A stretch of DNA of 35,084 nucleotides from Desulfobacterales bacterium (GCA_030145015.1 JAQYWI010000042.1:1-35084); one strand, 5' to 3'; shown: positions 15,748 through 24,365, numbered from the stretch's first letter. Notes: generated by a model not told the origin, from the letters alone. Made by a program: numbers and translations.

Positions 15748-16614
15748 TTATAAAAGACTTTGCTGGTGGGGGTCCAGACGGCGGCGCAGCCAGTCCCCCA
15801 TAAGATTGAAAGACATGACCAGTAATGCGATCGCCAAACCCGGAAAGACAATCAGCCACCACTGGCCGGTAAAGAGCCCCGCCCGACCTTCGGAGAGCAT
15901 CAATCCCCAGGCAGGTTTCGGAGGTGGAACGCCCACGCCCAGAAAGGTCAGGCTGGCTTCCACGACAATGACCACCCCGATCTGCAGGGACGCCAGCGTA
16001 ATCACCGAATTCATAACATTCGGCAGAATGTGCTTGCGAATGATCCGCAACTTACTGCTACCGGCAATGGTTGCCAGGTGCACGAATTCTCTCGATTTCA
16101 AACTGAGGGCCTCACCGCGCGTAATTCGGGCATAACGGGTCCAGTAAATCAAGCCCATAATGATGATGATATTCGACACACTCGGCCCCAGTACAACTGC
16201 GAGTAAGGTTGCGAACATGATGGTGGGAATACTCAGCCAGGCGTCCGTAAACCGCATCACGATCTGGTCAATCCAGCCGCCGAAAAATCCAGCACAGATT
16301 CCGACCAGCGTTCCGATGCATGCGGATAAGAAAACCGCTGAAAAAGCAACCAGCAAAGAGACCCTGGCACCGAAAATCACCCGGCTGAGAACGTCTCTTC
16401 CCATGGTGTCGGTCCCCAGAGGATACTTCAACAGACCCCCTTTTTCGAAAACCGTGGGCAACAGCCGCTCCCTGGGATCGCCGATCTCGGGATTATGGGG
16501 TGCCAGAAAATCTGCAAAAATAGCGGCCAACAAAAGCATCACCAAAATAGCGGCCGAAATTTTGGGAACACCGCGAAAATATCTTTGAAATATCTGGCGC
16601 ATATTAGTGATCAT
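15748..16614 (-). CDS. dppC: Dipeptide/oligopeptide ABC transporter permease (DppC-like)
   Basis: A 288-aa inner-membrane permease with an N-terminal transmembrane helix, the LGTDTMGRDVLSRVIFGAR segment typical of DppC/OppC, and five further hydrophobic segments. The EAA-type coupling loop (about residue 180-200, AGSSKLRIIRKHILPN) is present. It pairs with DppB to form the channel. The start is the ATG at 16614; a second ATG four codons later is possible. It is separated from dppB by about 390 bp because element C is inserted between them; without it the gap would be about 27 bp. Confidence 0.9.
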   Translation of the reverse strand: MITNMRQIFQRYFRGVPKISAAILVMLLLAAIFADFLAPHNPEIGDPRERLLPTVFEKGGLLKYPLGTDTMGRDVLSRVIFGARVSLLVAFSAVFLSACIGTLVGICAGFFGGWIDQIVMRFTDAWLSIPTIMFATLLAVVLGPSVSNIIIIMGLIYWTRYARITRGEALSLKSREFVHLATIAGSSKLRIIRKHILPNVMNSVITLASLQIGVVIVVEASLTFLGVGVPPPKPAWGLMLSEGRAGLFTGQWWLIVFPGLAIALLVMSFNLMGDWLRRRLDPHQQSLL

Positions 16615-16631
16615 CTTTATCCGCTAAGGAC

Positions 16632-16997
16632 TAGAACTTATCTCAAAATTAAGAGTTCATCTTGGAAGACAGAGAAAAAAGTTCCAAAGGTGCCCTAAAG
16701 TTAGAAGTGCCTAAAATGCCTAAAGTTGAGGAATTCTACCCGTCGAGAGCCTCCCTTCGAGAGCCTCCCTTCGAGAGCCTCCCTTCGAGAGCCTCAGGGT
16801 CTAACGACAGGGTCTAACGACAGGGTCGAACGACTGGGTCGAACGATCATATTTATAATAAGATGGAGCGAAGCGAAACCATAATTTTAGGCATTTTAGA
16901 TCATTTTTAATTTTAGCTCATTTGTTGTTGTAAACCCCTTTTTATAAGTTTAAAACTGTACCATCGGGTGTTAAATGCTTTTTTGAGATAAGTTCTA
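16632..16997. mobile_element. TA-flanked MITE-like element, copy C (4+4 minisatellite core), splitting dppB and dppC
   Basis: Clear terminal inverted repeats: TAGAACTTATCTCAAAA on the left and its exact inverse on the right, each bordered by TA. The core holds four 14-bp units (CCCGTCGAGAGCCT, then CCCTTCGAGAGCCT three times) followed by four 13-bp units (CAGGGTCTAACGA twice, CAGGGTCGAACGA, CTGGGTCGAACGA). The arms around it contain GCCTAAAATGCC and its inverse. The right subterminal stretch, ACCATCGGGTGTTAAATGC, matches copies B and D. No transposase or other coding sequence lies inside. It accounts for nearly all of the 391-bp dppB-dppC gap. Confidence 0.85.
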
Positions 16998-17005
16998 TAA
17001 TCATT

Positions 17006-17923
17006 CTATTTATACCGAATTCTCGGGTCCAGATACGCATACAAAATATCGACCAGCAGATTCAACAGGACCATGAATACGGAAATAATCAGAACCACTC
17101 CCTGAACGACATTGAAATCCCGATTTCCAGCCGAAGTGTAGAGCAGATACCCCAGACCCGGCCAGGCAAAAACGGTTTCAATGGGAACTGCCGCCGATAT
17201 CATGATGACAACGTTCATACCGGCAAGCGTAATCACCGGGATCATGGCATTTTTTAAGGCATGTTTGCCGATCACGAGCCACTCGGGCAGGCCTTTTATA
17301 CGGGCCAGTTTGATGTATTCCTGATTGAGAACTTCCAACAGCGCCGAATGGGTAATGCGGGTATAACCGGCGCTGAAATACCAGCCGAGCGCAAAGGCCG
17401 GCATAATCAGATGCTGTATTCCGCCGCGACCGGATGTCGGCAGTATTCCCAGATAAACCGAAAACACCAGCATCCCGAGCAGCGCGATCCAAAAGTTCGG
17501 CATTGACAAACCCAAAAGCGAAAACATCCTGACGGAGTTCTTGATCCACTTGCGTCGACTTGCCACCGCCAGGACACCGCCTGTGATTCCGATTGCCAAT
17601 GAAATAAGTTTGGCTGCCAGCAGCAATTCAATCGTGGCCGGTATACGCTGCAATATCAGCTCTGAAGCGCCGGTGCCCTGAAACAGCGACTGACCGAAAT
17701 CACCCTTCAGTGAATTAACGACAAATACAAGGTACTGAATGGGCAGGGGGCGATTGAGACCGTATCGATCTCTGATCACATCCAGTTCTTCCTCGCTGGC
17801 ACCGGGATCGGCCATCATCAAAACCGGATCGCCGGAAGCCCGCGTGGCCAGAAATATCAGGACGGATACAATCCAGATAACAACAATCCCCAGCAGGAGA
17901 CGTCTGATGATATATCTTTTCAT
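17006..17923 (-). CDS. dppB: Dipeptide/oligopeptide ABC transporter permease (DppB-like)
   Basis: A 305-aa permease with the N-terminal helix directly after MKRYIIRRLLLG and the typical DppB sequence LNRPLPIQYLVF in the first periplasmic loop. It has about six transmembrane segments and a C-terminal YAYLDPRIRY ending characteristic of the family. The longest frame opens with TTG at 17953; the ATG at 17923 gives the conserved DppB N-terminus, though the ribosome-binding site is weak. It forms the channel with DppC. The upstream gap to the solute-binding protein gene contains a strong hairpin. Confidence 0.9.
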   Translation of the reverse strand: MKRYIIRRLLLGIVVIWIVSVLIFLATRASGDPVLMMADPGASEEELDVIRDRYGLNRPLPIQYLVFVVNSLKGDFGQSLFQGTGASELILQRIPATIELLLAAKLISLAIGITGGVLAVASRRKWIKNSVRMFSLLGLSMPNFWIALLGMLVFSVYLGILPTSGRGGIQHLIMPAFALGWYFSAGYTRITHSALLEVLNQEYIKLARIKGLPEWLVIGKHALKNAMIPVITLAGMNVVIMISAAVPIETVFAWPGLGYLLYTSAGNRDFNVVQGVVLIISVFMVLLNLLVDILYAYLDPRIRYK

Positions 17924-17997
17924 AGGTATTCTAGGGTTGCGTCCTGCAGGCAATTTGCAAAACTCGGTCTTATTTTAGGTGTCAGTTCTTGGGTTCA

Positions 17998-18138
17998 GGG
18001 TTCAAAGGTACAGGGTTCTGGGTTTACGGAAGCCACTGAGGGCTGCCCGAATCTCCGGTTTTCATCTGTCTTCTGACTTCTGATATCTGTTTTCTGTTAA
18101 TTAACCTCTAAACCTTTGAACGTTGAACCTTTGAACCC
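17998..18138. repeat. Intergenic inverted-repeat element between solute-binding protein and dppB genes
   Basis: GGGTTCAAAGGT (17998-18009) is exactly inverted as ACCTTTGAACCC (18127-18138), with 117 bp of non-coding sequence between. The left part contains the GGTGTCAG and GGGTTC words seen in the other dispersed repeats. The 319 bases between the two genes otherwise hold only the hairpin at 18164-18191. Confidence 0.5.
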
Positions 18139-18163
18139 GGGAATTGGCACATAATACCGAATT

Positions 18164-18191
18164 GCGACTCCCCCCAAAAGGGGGGAGTCGC
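18164..18191 (-). terminator. Strong GC hairpin after the solute-binding protein gene
   Basis: GCGACTCCCCCC pairs perfectly with GGGGGGAGTCGC around an AAAA loop, a 12-bp stem about 50 bp after the solute-binding protein stop codon. There is no U-run on the minus strand. It probably acts as a partial terminator or 3' stabiliser that keeps binding-protein mRNA above permease mRNA, as is common in ABC operons; that role is inferred. Confidence 0.55.
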
Positions 18192-18242
18192 TTGCACCCG
18201 TTAAAGGATTTTGCCTTTACGAGTATCAGGCTAACTTGCTTT

Positions 18243-19784
18243 CTATTTCAACTCGAGATCTTCCAGCGGAGAAACAAACCAGATCGGAAACGGCTTTTTA
18301 ATGCCGTAAGGATCACCTTTCACCCGCGGCCCGATTCCGGCCGGTGAAGTCGCCTGGGCGACCGGAATAAACTGGTATTTCTCATAAAGCATTTTCTGGA
18401 CGTTGGTGATGATGCCATGCCGTTCCTTCGCATCGGCCGATTTATTGTATTTTTTCCATTCGGCCTCAATCTCAGGATAATTGCCGTAACCGGCCGGCCC
18501 GAGCTGATAATTCAAACGCGCGGCAATCGTCGGAAAGGAATTGGAATCGACAAAAAGTCTGTCGGTCAATTTGCCGGCTTTTCGGTTTCCAAGCAGGATG
18601 TTCTTGTCGAGGATCGTGACCTTTACGTTGATCCCCACGGCCTTCCAGTAGTTGGCCATCTGTTCACCCATGGCGACGTAACCGCTGGGATAGGGATGAA
18701 AGATTCCACCGTCAAATCCATTGGGATATCCGGCTTCCGCCAGAAGTTTTTTGGCGCCGGCCGGATCATAGGGGTCGGCCGCACGGGCGACGACATCTTT
18801 TCCGCCCGTCAATCCGATGGTCCCCATGGCCGCACCCCCGGGGCAGTGAATATCGGCCAGGCTCTGTCGATCCAGGGCCAGGCTGGCGGCCTTTCTAACG
18901 CGTACATCGGCCCAGGGCGATTTCGGATTCCATTGGGCCGTATTGATGACCGTCCATGTAGATGAACTGGCCGGGTTGATCACCCGCAGCTTCGGATCTT
19001 CCTGCAGCTTCTTCATGAAAACATCGGTCATAAGTGTCGACAGGTCCACTTCGCCGTTTTTGACCATGGCATAGCGCGTGGCTTTTTCCTTGATGATGAT
19101 CCACTCCATTCTCTGGACACCCGGTTTCTTTCGCCAGAAGTCATCGAATCTTTCCGCAACCACCTTGACCCCGGGTTTGTATTCCACAAACTTAAAAGGT
19201 CCGCATCCCACCGGATTCTTTTTGTATTCAGCGTCGCCGACTTTTTCGATGTGTTTCTTGGGAACCACCCAGGCAATGGTGCTAAAACCCGGCAGGAGAT
19301 AATCGATAAAATCCAGAAAGGGTTCTTTGAAGGTAACTCGGAACAGATGGGGGTTGACGGCTTCGAGCTTGTCGATTTTGCTCTGCAGCAATTTGACGTT
19401 GCCGCCTTTATAACGTTTAAACGTAAAGACCACGTCATCGGCTGTCATTTCATCACCGTTGTGGAATTTGACGCCTTTCCTGAGTTTAAAATCATATACG
19501 GTGAAGTCCGCGTTATGGGTCCAGGATTCTGCCAGACCGGGGGTATACATCCCTTCGGGCATGGGTTTCAAAAGCGCATCATGTAACATGTACAAATTAA
19601 AATAACCCGGTGCTCTCAGGTCCGTAATCGACGGGTCCATCCAGTTTGCAGAAACCCCCCAGTGCATGGTTCCCTTGAAGTGCCCTGCCGGTCGATCTGC
19701 CAGCACCTGATTGGCCGTAAAGGCAAACATGATGCATGCGATGATTAGGGTTGCGATAGACAACCGTTTGAATTTAAGCCCCAT
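18243..19784 (-). CDS. dppA: ABC transporter periplasmic solute-binding protein, family 5
   Basis: A 513-aa periplasmic binding protein of family 5 (peptide/opine/nickel type). An N-terminal signal peptide of about 29 residues is clear (basic start, hydrophobic core, cleavage after VLA). There is no lipobox cysteine, so it is a soluble periplasmic protein. The mature part shows the family signature FKLRKGVKFHNGDEMTADDVVFT. AAAGGAG precedes the ATG. It heads the dppBCDF genes and delivers the ligand to them. Members bind dipeptides, opines, nickel chelates or other small organics; the ligand cannot be told here. A GAAGGGG/CCCCTTC hairpin lies in its leader. Confidence 0.9.
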   Translation of the reverse strand: MGLKFKRLSIATLIIACIMFAFTANQVLADRPAGHFKGTMHWGVSANWMDPSITDLRAPGYFNLYMLHDALLKPMPEGMYTPGLAESWTHNADFTVYDFKLRKGVKFHNGDEMTADDVVFTFKRYKGGNVKLLQSKIDKLEAVNPHLFRVTFKEPFLDFIDYLLPGFSTIAWVVPKKHIEKVGDAEYKKNPVGCGPFKFVEYKPGVKVVAERFDDFWRKKPGVQRMEWIIIKEKATRYAMVKNGEVDLSTLMTDVFMKKLQEDPKLRVINPASSSTWTVINTAQWNPKSPWADVRVRKAASLALDRQSLADIHCPGGAAMGTIGLTGGKDVVARAADPYDPAGAKKLLAEAGYPNGFDGGIFHPYPSGYVAMGEQMANYWKAVGINVKVTILDKNILLGNRKAGKLTDRLFVDSNSFPTIAARLNYQLGPAGYGNYPEIEAEWKKYNKSADAKERHGIITNVQKMLYEKYQFIPVAQATSPAGIGPRVKGDPYGIKKPFPIWFVSPLEDLELK

Positions 19785-19809
19785 AACTTTCTCCTTTCAT
19801 TTTTGTTGC

Positions 19810-19827
19810 GAAGGGGTGCGCCCCTTC
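19810..19827 (-). other. Leader hairpin upstream of the solute-binding protein gene
   Basis: GAAGGGG (19810-19816) is inverted as CCCCTTC (19821-19827) around a four-base loop, about 20 bp before the ribosome-binding site of the solute-binding protein gene. No U-run follows on the minus strand. It may be a weak terminator for the nitroreductase unit or a stabilising 5' stem. Confidence 0.45.
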
Positions 19828-19898
19828 TCAAACAATTACAGGTTAGTGTTCCTTATGGGTTAATACCACCTCCTTTGCCAGATAATATAACCGACGAA

Positions 19899-20525
19899 CT
19901 ATAGGATTTCCATGACCGCATCGATTGCTTTACGCTTGGGCGGTTTGGGTGTCACCTTCGCAATGCCCACCGGCACTATCGCCACCAGTTGCCAGTCGTC
20001 TCCGGCTTTCAAAATTTTTCCGATTTCTGCACTCGCGATCAGGCAACCGGTGCCCCAGCAGGTTCCATACCCCATCGCAGTCGCCGTCAACAGCATATTC
20101 TGGATGGCCGCGGCCACGCTTTGAAGACCCGGCAATGCCCTTAATTGAAATTTTTCTTCAAAGGTCAGTTTTTCTTTTGCCAGAATCTTATCCATGGGCG
20201 CAACATATTCACAGGTCAACACCGCAATCGCAACCGGGGCCTCCTTGAAGACCGTAAACCCGTTGAACATCGCCATAAGACTTTTTTTGTTCCCCTTGGC
20301 ACCCGGCCATTTTGCAATCTCTTCCAGTTTCAAACGCACCTCAGCGGCCATTCGTTCCATCATCGCCCGCTCCCGGATGACGATGAACTTCCAGGGCTGT
20401 TTATTGAAGCCCGAAGGCGCCCAGGTCGCCGCTTCGATGATACGACGGATATGCGCTTCGGGAACCGCCCTGTTTTCATAACGCCTTACCGATCTCCGTG
20501 TCCGGATCGCTTCCATCAGTTCCAT
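19899..20525 (-). CDS. Nitroreductase-family FMN oxidoreductase
   Basis: A 208-aa nitroreductase-fold flavoprotein. The FMN-binding RTRRSVRRY near the start, APSGFNKQPW around residue 40 and the late GYGTCWGTG loop are diagnostic. Family members reduce nitro groups, quinones, flavins or enones with NAD(P)H, and some catalyse unusual dehalogenation or ring chemistry; the substrate here is unknown. The upstream LarA-like gene ends in a GTGA overlap with an in-frame GTG (20534). I favour the ATG at 20525 because AAGGA lies ten bases before it. Tight coupling suggests that the two proteins work in one pathway. Confidence 0.85.
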   Translation of the reverse strand: MELMEAIRTRRSVRRYENRAVPEAHIRRIIEAATWAPSGFNKQPWKFIVIRERAMMERMAAEVRLKLEEIAKWPGAKGNKKSLMAMFNGFTVFKEAPVAIAVLTCEYVAPMDKILAKEKLTFEEKFQLRALPGLQSVAAAIQNMLLTATAMGYGTCWGTGCLIASAEIGKILKAGDDWQLVAIVPVGIAKVTPKPPKRKAIDAVMEIL

Positions 20526-20530
20526 GGGTG

Positions 20531-21790
20531 TCACTTCCTTGCGGTTGTTGATTCTTTGCGATCAGAGGCCTGAGCTTCAAATTCCAGGGCATGATCTGCG
20601 TTAAAAATCGTATCCATCGGTTTGCCGATGACGGCTAATGCTTCATTTTTTTCGATGTCTTCAAGCAGGCTTGCGGTGGCCATAAAGGAATCGGTACGGA
20701 AGGTGTTTTTTATTCGTATGATTCGCGCTTCTTCCGGTTTTTCCATTTTGGCAAGAATGACTCCGATAATTTCCTTTTCGGATGCGAGCGTGATCGGAAT
20801 CCGGCCGGCGGAATAGACGCCGGTGGCCATTACGTTTATGTAGGTTTTTTCCCGGTCAACTTTACTTACCAGCCGTTGGGTCACAAAATCGGCCAGTCCG
20901 ATGCCGATCGCGTTGCCGCCGGATTTGTCCGTGAGATCAAGGACCGCCAGCGCAACGGCCACCTGCCCGGACGGGTTTGAACGCCGCGTAAAACCGATCA
21001 CATTGGTATCCATACCCGAACCGCTGATATCCTTTCCCATTTCTTCCACGATGATCAGATCGAGTTCTCGAATCGGAATTTTCGGCATCAGGCTTCGAGC
21101 CTTTTGGGCCCAGGATGCATCGACCTCCTTGAATTGCGCGGGCGTTAGGACCGCCACATTGCGCGTCTCGTCATAAGCGTTTTCCAGAATGGCCACGCCG
21201 CAAAGGATGGGGACCCGTGAACATATAAAATCACCGATATCCCCCAGAATGTCGGTTCGCCCGCAAGCGTGAATCGTATCGGCGCCCTTTTTTTTACCGA
21301 GTCCCAGGGCCATCATCTTGTTGAGCCCGCTCTGGATTTCTTTTTTAAAAAACTGGTGCGGCTTGACGCGGTTGATCACAACAATGCCGTCGGCCGCATA
21401 GGCATTTTTGTCAAAAAAAACCGGAATACCACCGACTTCACCCAGTTCGATGACATCCATCGACGAGCGAATGGGAACCTCCAGTCGCTGTTCGCTGAAG
21501 CCAAAATCGGCCAGAACCTTCAGTTGACCCTGATCCGTGGCACCGCCATGACTTCCCATGGCCGGCACCACAAATGGTTCGGCGCCTCTCGACTTGAGAT
21601 AATCGGCAACGGCCTTGGTCATATCGACCAGATTTGCAATAAACCGGCTGCCGGCCGTAATCGCGATACGATCACCCGGTTTTACGGGAGGCGCCATGGA
21701 CGCCAGCTGCTGACGGACAGTTTCGGCCGGATCCGGATCAACCTGCCGGTCGAGTTTTTGGTGGACGTTTATCCATTTCGGATATTTCAT
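20531..21790 (-). CDS. LarA-like (nickel-pincer lactate racemase family, DUF2088) protein
   Basis: A 419-aa protein resembling the lactate racemase LarA superfamily. It has the GSHGGAT loop near residue 79, the KPHQFF motif (H145), and a lysine-rich GLGKKKGADTIH segment (lysines 166-168 and H174) where LarA places its cofactor lysine and histidine. The founding enzyme uses a nickel-pincer nucleotide for hydride transfer at an alpha-hydroxy acid; related groups epimerise or racemise other hydroxy acids. The cofactor-making genes larB, larC and larE are not in this window. The start codon directly follows repeat element E with only a weak AGGC upstream, which is odd. It overlaps the nitroreductase gene downstream. 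Confidence 0.7.
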   Translation of the reverse strand: MKYPKWINVHQKLDRQVDPDPAETVRQQLASMAPPVKPGDRIAITAGSRFIANLVDMTKAVADYLKSRGAEPFVVPAMGSHGGATDQGQLKVLADFGFSEQRLEVPIRSSMDVIELGEVGGIPVFFDKNAYAADGIVVINRVKPHQFFKKEIQSGLNKMMALGLGKKKGADTIHACGRTDILGDIGDFICSRVPILCGVAILENAYDETRNVAVLTPAQFKEVDASWAQKARSLMPKIPIRELDLIIVEEMGKDISGSGMDTNVIGFTRRSNPSGQVAVALAVLDLTDKSGGNAIGIGLADFVTQRLVSKVDREKTYINVMATGVYSAGRIPITLASEKEIIGVILAKMEKPEEARIIRIKNTFRTDSFMATASLLEDIEKNEALAVIGKPMDTIFNADHALEFEAQASDRKESTTARK

Positions 21791-21900
21791 TAGAAGTGCC
21801 TAAAATGCCTAAAATGAGCTAAAACGCCTAAAGTTATGGCTTCGCTCGCGCAGCGCAGGCGCTTGCGCCGCGTGGCGCTCCATCTTTTATTATAAAAAAA
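21791..21900. repeat. Partial element E (arm of the MITE-like family)
   Basis: This holds TAGAAGTGCCTAAAATGCC, followed by GAGCTAAAACGCCTAAAG and the TTATGGCTTCGCTC...GCTCCATCTT segment also present in copies A and C, but without the 13/14-bp core. A GC-rich palindrome (around GGCGCTTGCGCC) expands the middle. It fills the whole gap between the zinc dehydrogenase stop and the LarA-like start codon. Confidence 0.6.
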
Positions 21901-21904
21901 CGCC

Positions 21905-22924
21905 TTAAGCAATTTCGATAACGATACGCAAGGCATCCGGGACCTTATCTTCAAAAACCTTAAACGCAGCCGCAGTCTCTTCAAGCGGAAAGCGGTGCGT
22001 TATCATCGGCAATATCTGGAGTTTTTTCTCTTCCAAAAGCTGAATGGCTTCTTTAAATGCGCCGGCGGCACCTTTTGAGCCATATACCACTGCTTCCTTG
22101 TAATACAGAAATGAGGGGTCGAAATCCTTAATCCTGTCGGAAAATATCCCAAAAACGACAATCGATCCGCCCGGCTTTAAGACATCAATACAGTTTTCCA
22201 GCACGTTCGCCTTCCCGGTCGCTTCCACCACCAGATCGATTCCTTCCGGGCACCAGTCTAAAATCGACTTGACCGGGTCCTCATTTTTTACGTTGACCGT
22301 CAGGTCCGCGCCAAATTTCCCGGCCATCTCGAGCCGAAAATCGCGCGTTCCCACCATCGCCATTTTAGAGGCACCCGCCATCTTGAATAACTGAAGCATG
22401 ATCAGACCGGCATTGCCCGGTCCGAAGACAGCCACGCTCTTTCCCTGCACTGCGGGAACTTTCTTGAAAGCCCGCACCGAACAGGCAATGTTCACCATAT
22501 TCTGGCCTTCATCAAACGAGACGTTTTCAGGCAAGGGGTGCACCACGCGATAATCCACTTTGATAAATTCCGCCATACAGCCGTCTGCATCACGGCCCAG
22601 GGAAAATCTGTCCTTGCAATAGAGCCCCTTTCCCTGTGCGCACAAAGCGCATTCCCCGCAACCCCACCCGCCGCCCGAGACAACCGGGTCGCCTTCTTTG
22701 AAATTGGTCAGCAAATCGCTGCCCACCTTTGCGATGGTGCCGCAGAATTCATGGCCGAGCGTGACGGGCAGCCGTGCGGAAACTTTACCCTGAACAACCC
22801 CGACATCCGTACCGCATATACCGGCACGCTGAACCTTGATAAGCACATCTTTTTCGCTGATCTCGGGTATGGGCACATCTTCGATCACAATTTCACCCGG
22901 TTTATACACACGCGCTGCTTTCAT
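21905..22924 (-). CDS. Zinc-binding medium-chain alcohol dehydrogenase
   Basis: A 339-aa member of the medium-chain dehydrogenase family (threonine/sorbitol dehydrogenase-like). Catalytic zinc ligands are C37 (GICGTD) and H58-E59 (GHEF). Four structural-zinc cysteines appear in GCGECALCAQGKGLYC, and the nucleotide loop is VFGPGNAG. It should oxidise a secondary alcohol or hydroxy acid with NAD(P)+. The frame opens with TTG at 22927; I use the ATG at 22924, with AAGAGG upstream. It precedes the LarA-like gene in the same direction, so it may act on the epimerised hydroxy compound. Confidence 0.9.
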   Translation of the reverse strand: MKAARVYKPGEIVIEDVPIPEISEKDVLIKVQRAGICGTDVGVVQGKVSARLPVTLGHEFCGTIAKVGSDLLTNFKEGDPVVSGGGWGCGECALCAQGKGLYCKDRFSLGRDADGCMAEFIKVDYRVVHPLPENVSFDEGQNMVNIACSVRAFKKVPAVQGKSVAVFGPGNAGLIMLQLFKMAGASKMAMVGTRDFRLEMAGKFGADLTVNVKNEDPVKSILDWCPEGIDLVVEATGKANVLENCIDVLKPGGSIVVFGIFSDRIKDFDPSFLYYKEAVVYGSKGAAGAFKEAIQLLEEKKLQILPMITHRFPLEETAAAFKVFEDKVPDALRIVIEIA

Positions 22925-22943
22925 CAAGCACCTCTTCGTTTTA

Positions 22944-23136
22944 GGTGTCAGGTGTCGGGTTTCAGGTGTCAGGCATATAGCTCATAGGCCGGGAAGCTGG
23001 GACGCTTGGAGGCTATAAGGCTGAAAATCTTGCAAATTATTCAGCTTCCCAGCTTCCTGGCCTTCAAGCTTCCCAGCCTAATGGCTTCCTAGTCTATCCG
23101 CCTTTTTTTGAAACCTGACACCCGACACCTGACACC
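22944..23136. repeat. Dispersed intergenic inverted-repeat element, copy 2
   Basis: The left end, GGTGTCAGGTGTCGGG, and the right end (23114-23136) form a 23-bp inverted repeat with one mismatch. The interior has several AGCTTCCC/GGGAAGCT palindromes. It has the same architecture as 5785-5958 and fills the gap between the M24 hydrolase and zinc dehydrogenase genes. It is non-coding. Confidence 0.75.
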
Positions 23137-23147
23137 ATAGACAGTGT

Positions 23148-24365
23148 TTAGGCCATCAGTTTCGGCTCGAACGGCGTTCCCTCGGAGATACATTCACATC
23201 CATCTTCGGTTACGACATAGTTATCCTCCAGTCGAATACCGCCAACACCCGGAACACCGCAATAGGGTTCAATTGAAAAAACCATTCCAACTTCCAGTTT
23301 GCGGGCGTCTTTCCCGGTTACACCCGGGTAAATCCCGATGAAGGGCACATCATTCGCCCCGACCCCGATGCCGTGTCCCAAACTATGATTTAAGATCTGC
23401 TCTTCCCCGCAGGCCAGCGCCACTTCTTCAGTGGTCGCTCCGGGCTTAATCGCCTTTTGGGACCGCTTCAAGCCGTCATAAGCCCGCTGATGCAGATCAA
23501 TGAGCGCTTTGGGGGGATTGGCGTCTTTACCGCAGATCCACGTCCGGGTATAGTCGCCCCAGTACCCGTTGAAACGGCTACCGATATCGATGATCACCGG
23601 ATCGCCTTCAGCGATGATGCGGTCGGAAGTAAACCGGCGATAAGGCGCCGTATAAGGTCCCGAACACACAATATTCGAACACTGGGTCCATTCTCCGGCC
23701 AGATCATAAAACTTTTTAAAGGCAACTGCCTGTACCTCGCACTCCCTTACGCCGGGGCGCAGAAACTCTTTGGCTTCATACATACCGGCCATTGTCATAT
23801 CGTAAGCGATCTTTAAGCATAAAATTTCATCTTCGGTTTTAATCGAACGGGCTTTGATCATGACATTCTGGCCATTGACAAACTCAGCATCTTTGAACAC
23901 TTTCGGAAGCGCATAAGCCAGTCCCGGAGAATACATGTCAACCCCAACCCGCTTGACATCGATATCCAGCTTTTTGCAGCGGTCCAATACATCTTCGGCC
24001 CAAACCATAGCCCCGGTTTCGGTTTCCAGGCCCCTGGAAGTAACCGGCAACCCTTTTTCGTCTTCCGCCAGTGAATCCCATAACCACGGACACCTTGCTT
24101 TGGCATGATAATAATCCAGGGTATAGAGATACTCCTGTTCCCTGCGTGTAACCGCATAGGCGGCCATTCCGAAATGGGCCTGGGGCCAGTCATGTGTCCG
24201 CAGCGCGGTTGCATAGCGGATGTTTTCGAGCCGAAAGACCAGCAGCAAATCAACTTCCGAGTCGGCCACCGCTCGCCTCAGTTTTGCAATCCGGTCTTTG
24301 CGCATTCGGTCAAAGTCGACCCTGACCTCCCAATCGACACCGATGAGTCCTCTTCCTAAATCCAT
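23148..24365 (-). CDS. M24-family metallohydrolase (Xaa-Pro peptidase/creatinase-like)
   Basis: A 405-aa two-domain protein: an N-terminal creatinase/prolidase domain (to about residue 165) and a pita-bread catalytic domain. All five dinuclear metal ligands are visible: two aspartates in IIDIGS (D260) and GDYTRTW (D271), H331 in SLGHGIG, E366 in SIEPY and E380 in RLEDNY. It should therefore be a true metallo-hydrolase rather than metal-free creatinase. Other family members include aminopeptidase P, prolidase, ectoine hydrolase and the DMSP lyase DddP, so the substrate is open. I start at ATG 24365 because AGGAG is eight bases upstream; the ATG at 24371 is too close to it. It follows the DRE-TIM gene across element D. 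Confidence 0.9.
   Translation of the reverse strand: MDLGRGLIGVDWEVRVDFDRMRKDRIAKLRRAVADSEVDLLLVFRLENIRYATALRTHDWPQAHFGMAAYAVTRREQEYLYTLDYYHAKARCPWLWDSLAEDEKGLPVTSRGLETETGAMVWAEDVLDRCKKLDIDVKRVGVDMYSPGLAYALPKVFKDAEFVNGQNVMIKARSIKTEDEILCLKIAYDMTMAGMYEAKEFLRPGVRECEVQAVAFKKFYDLAGEWTQCSNIVCSGPYTAPYRRFTSDRIIAEGDPVIIDIGSRFNGYWGDYTRTWICGKDANPPKALIDLHQRAYDGLKRSQKAIKPGATTEEVALACGEEQILNHSLGHGIGVGANDVPFIGIYPGVTGKDARKLEVGMVFSIEPYCGVPGVGGIRLEDNYVVTEDGCECISEGTPFEPKLMA

Noticed and set aside
18243..19784. Dedicated nickel transporter for the LarA-like enzyme
   Set aside because: Family 5 binding proteins include nickel binders, but nothing in the sequence favours nickel over peptides or other organics, so it was left as a general Dpp-type system.
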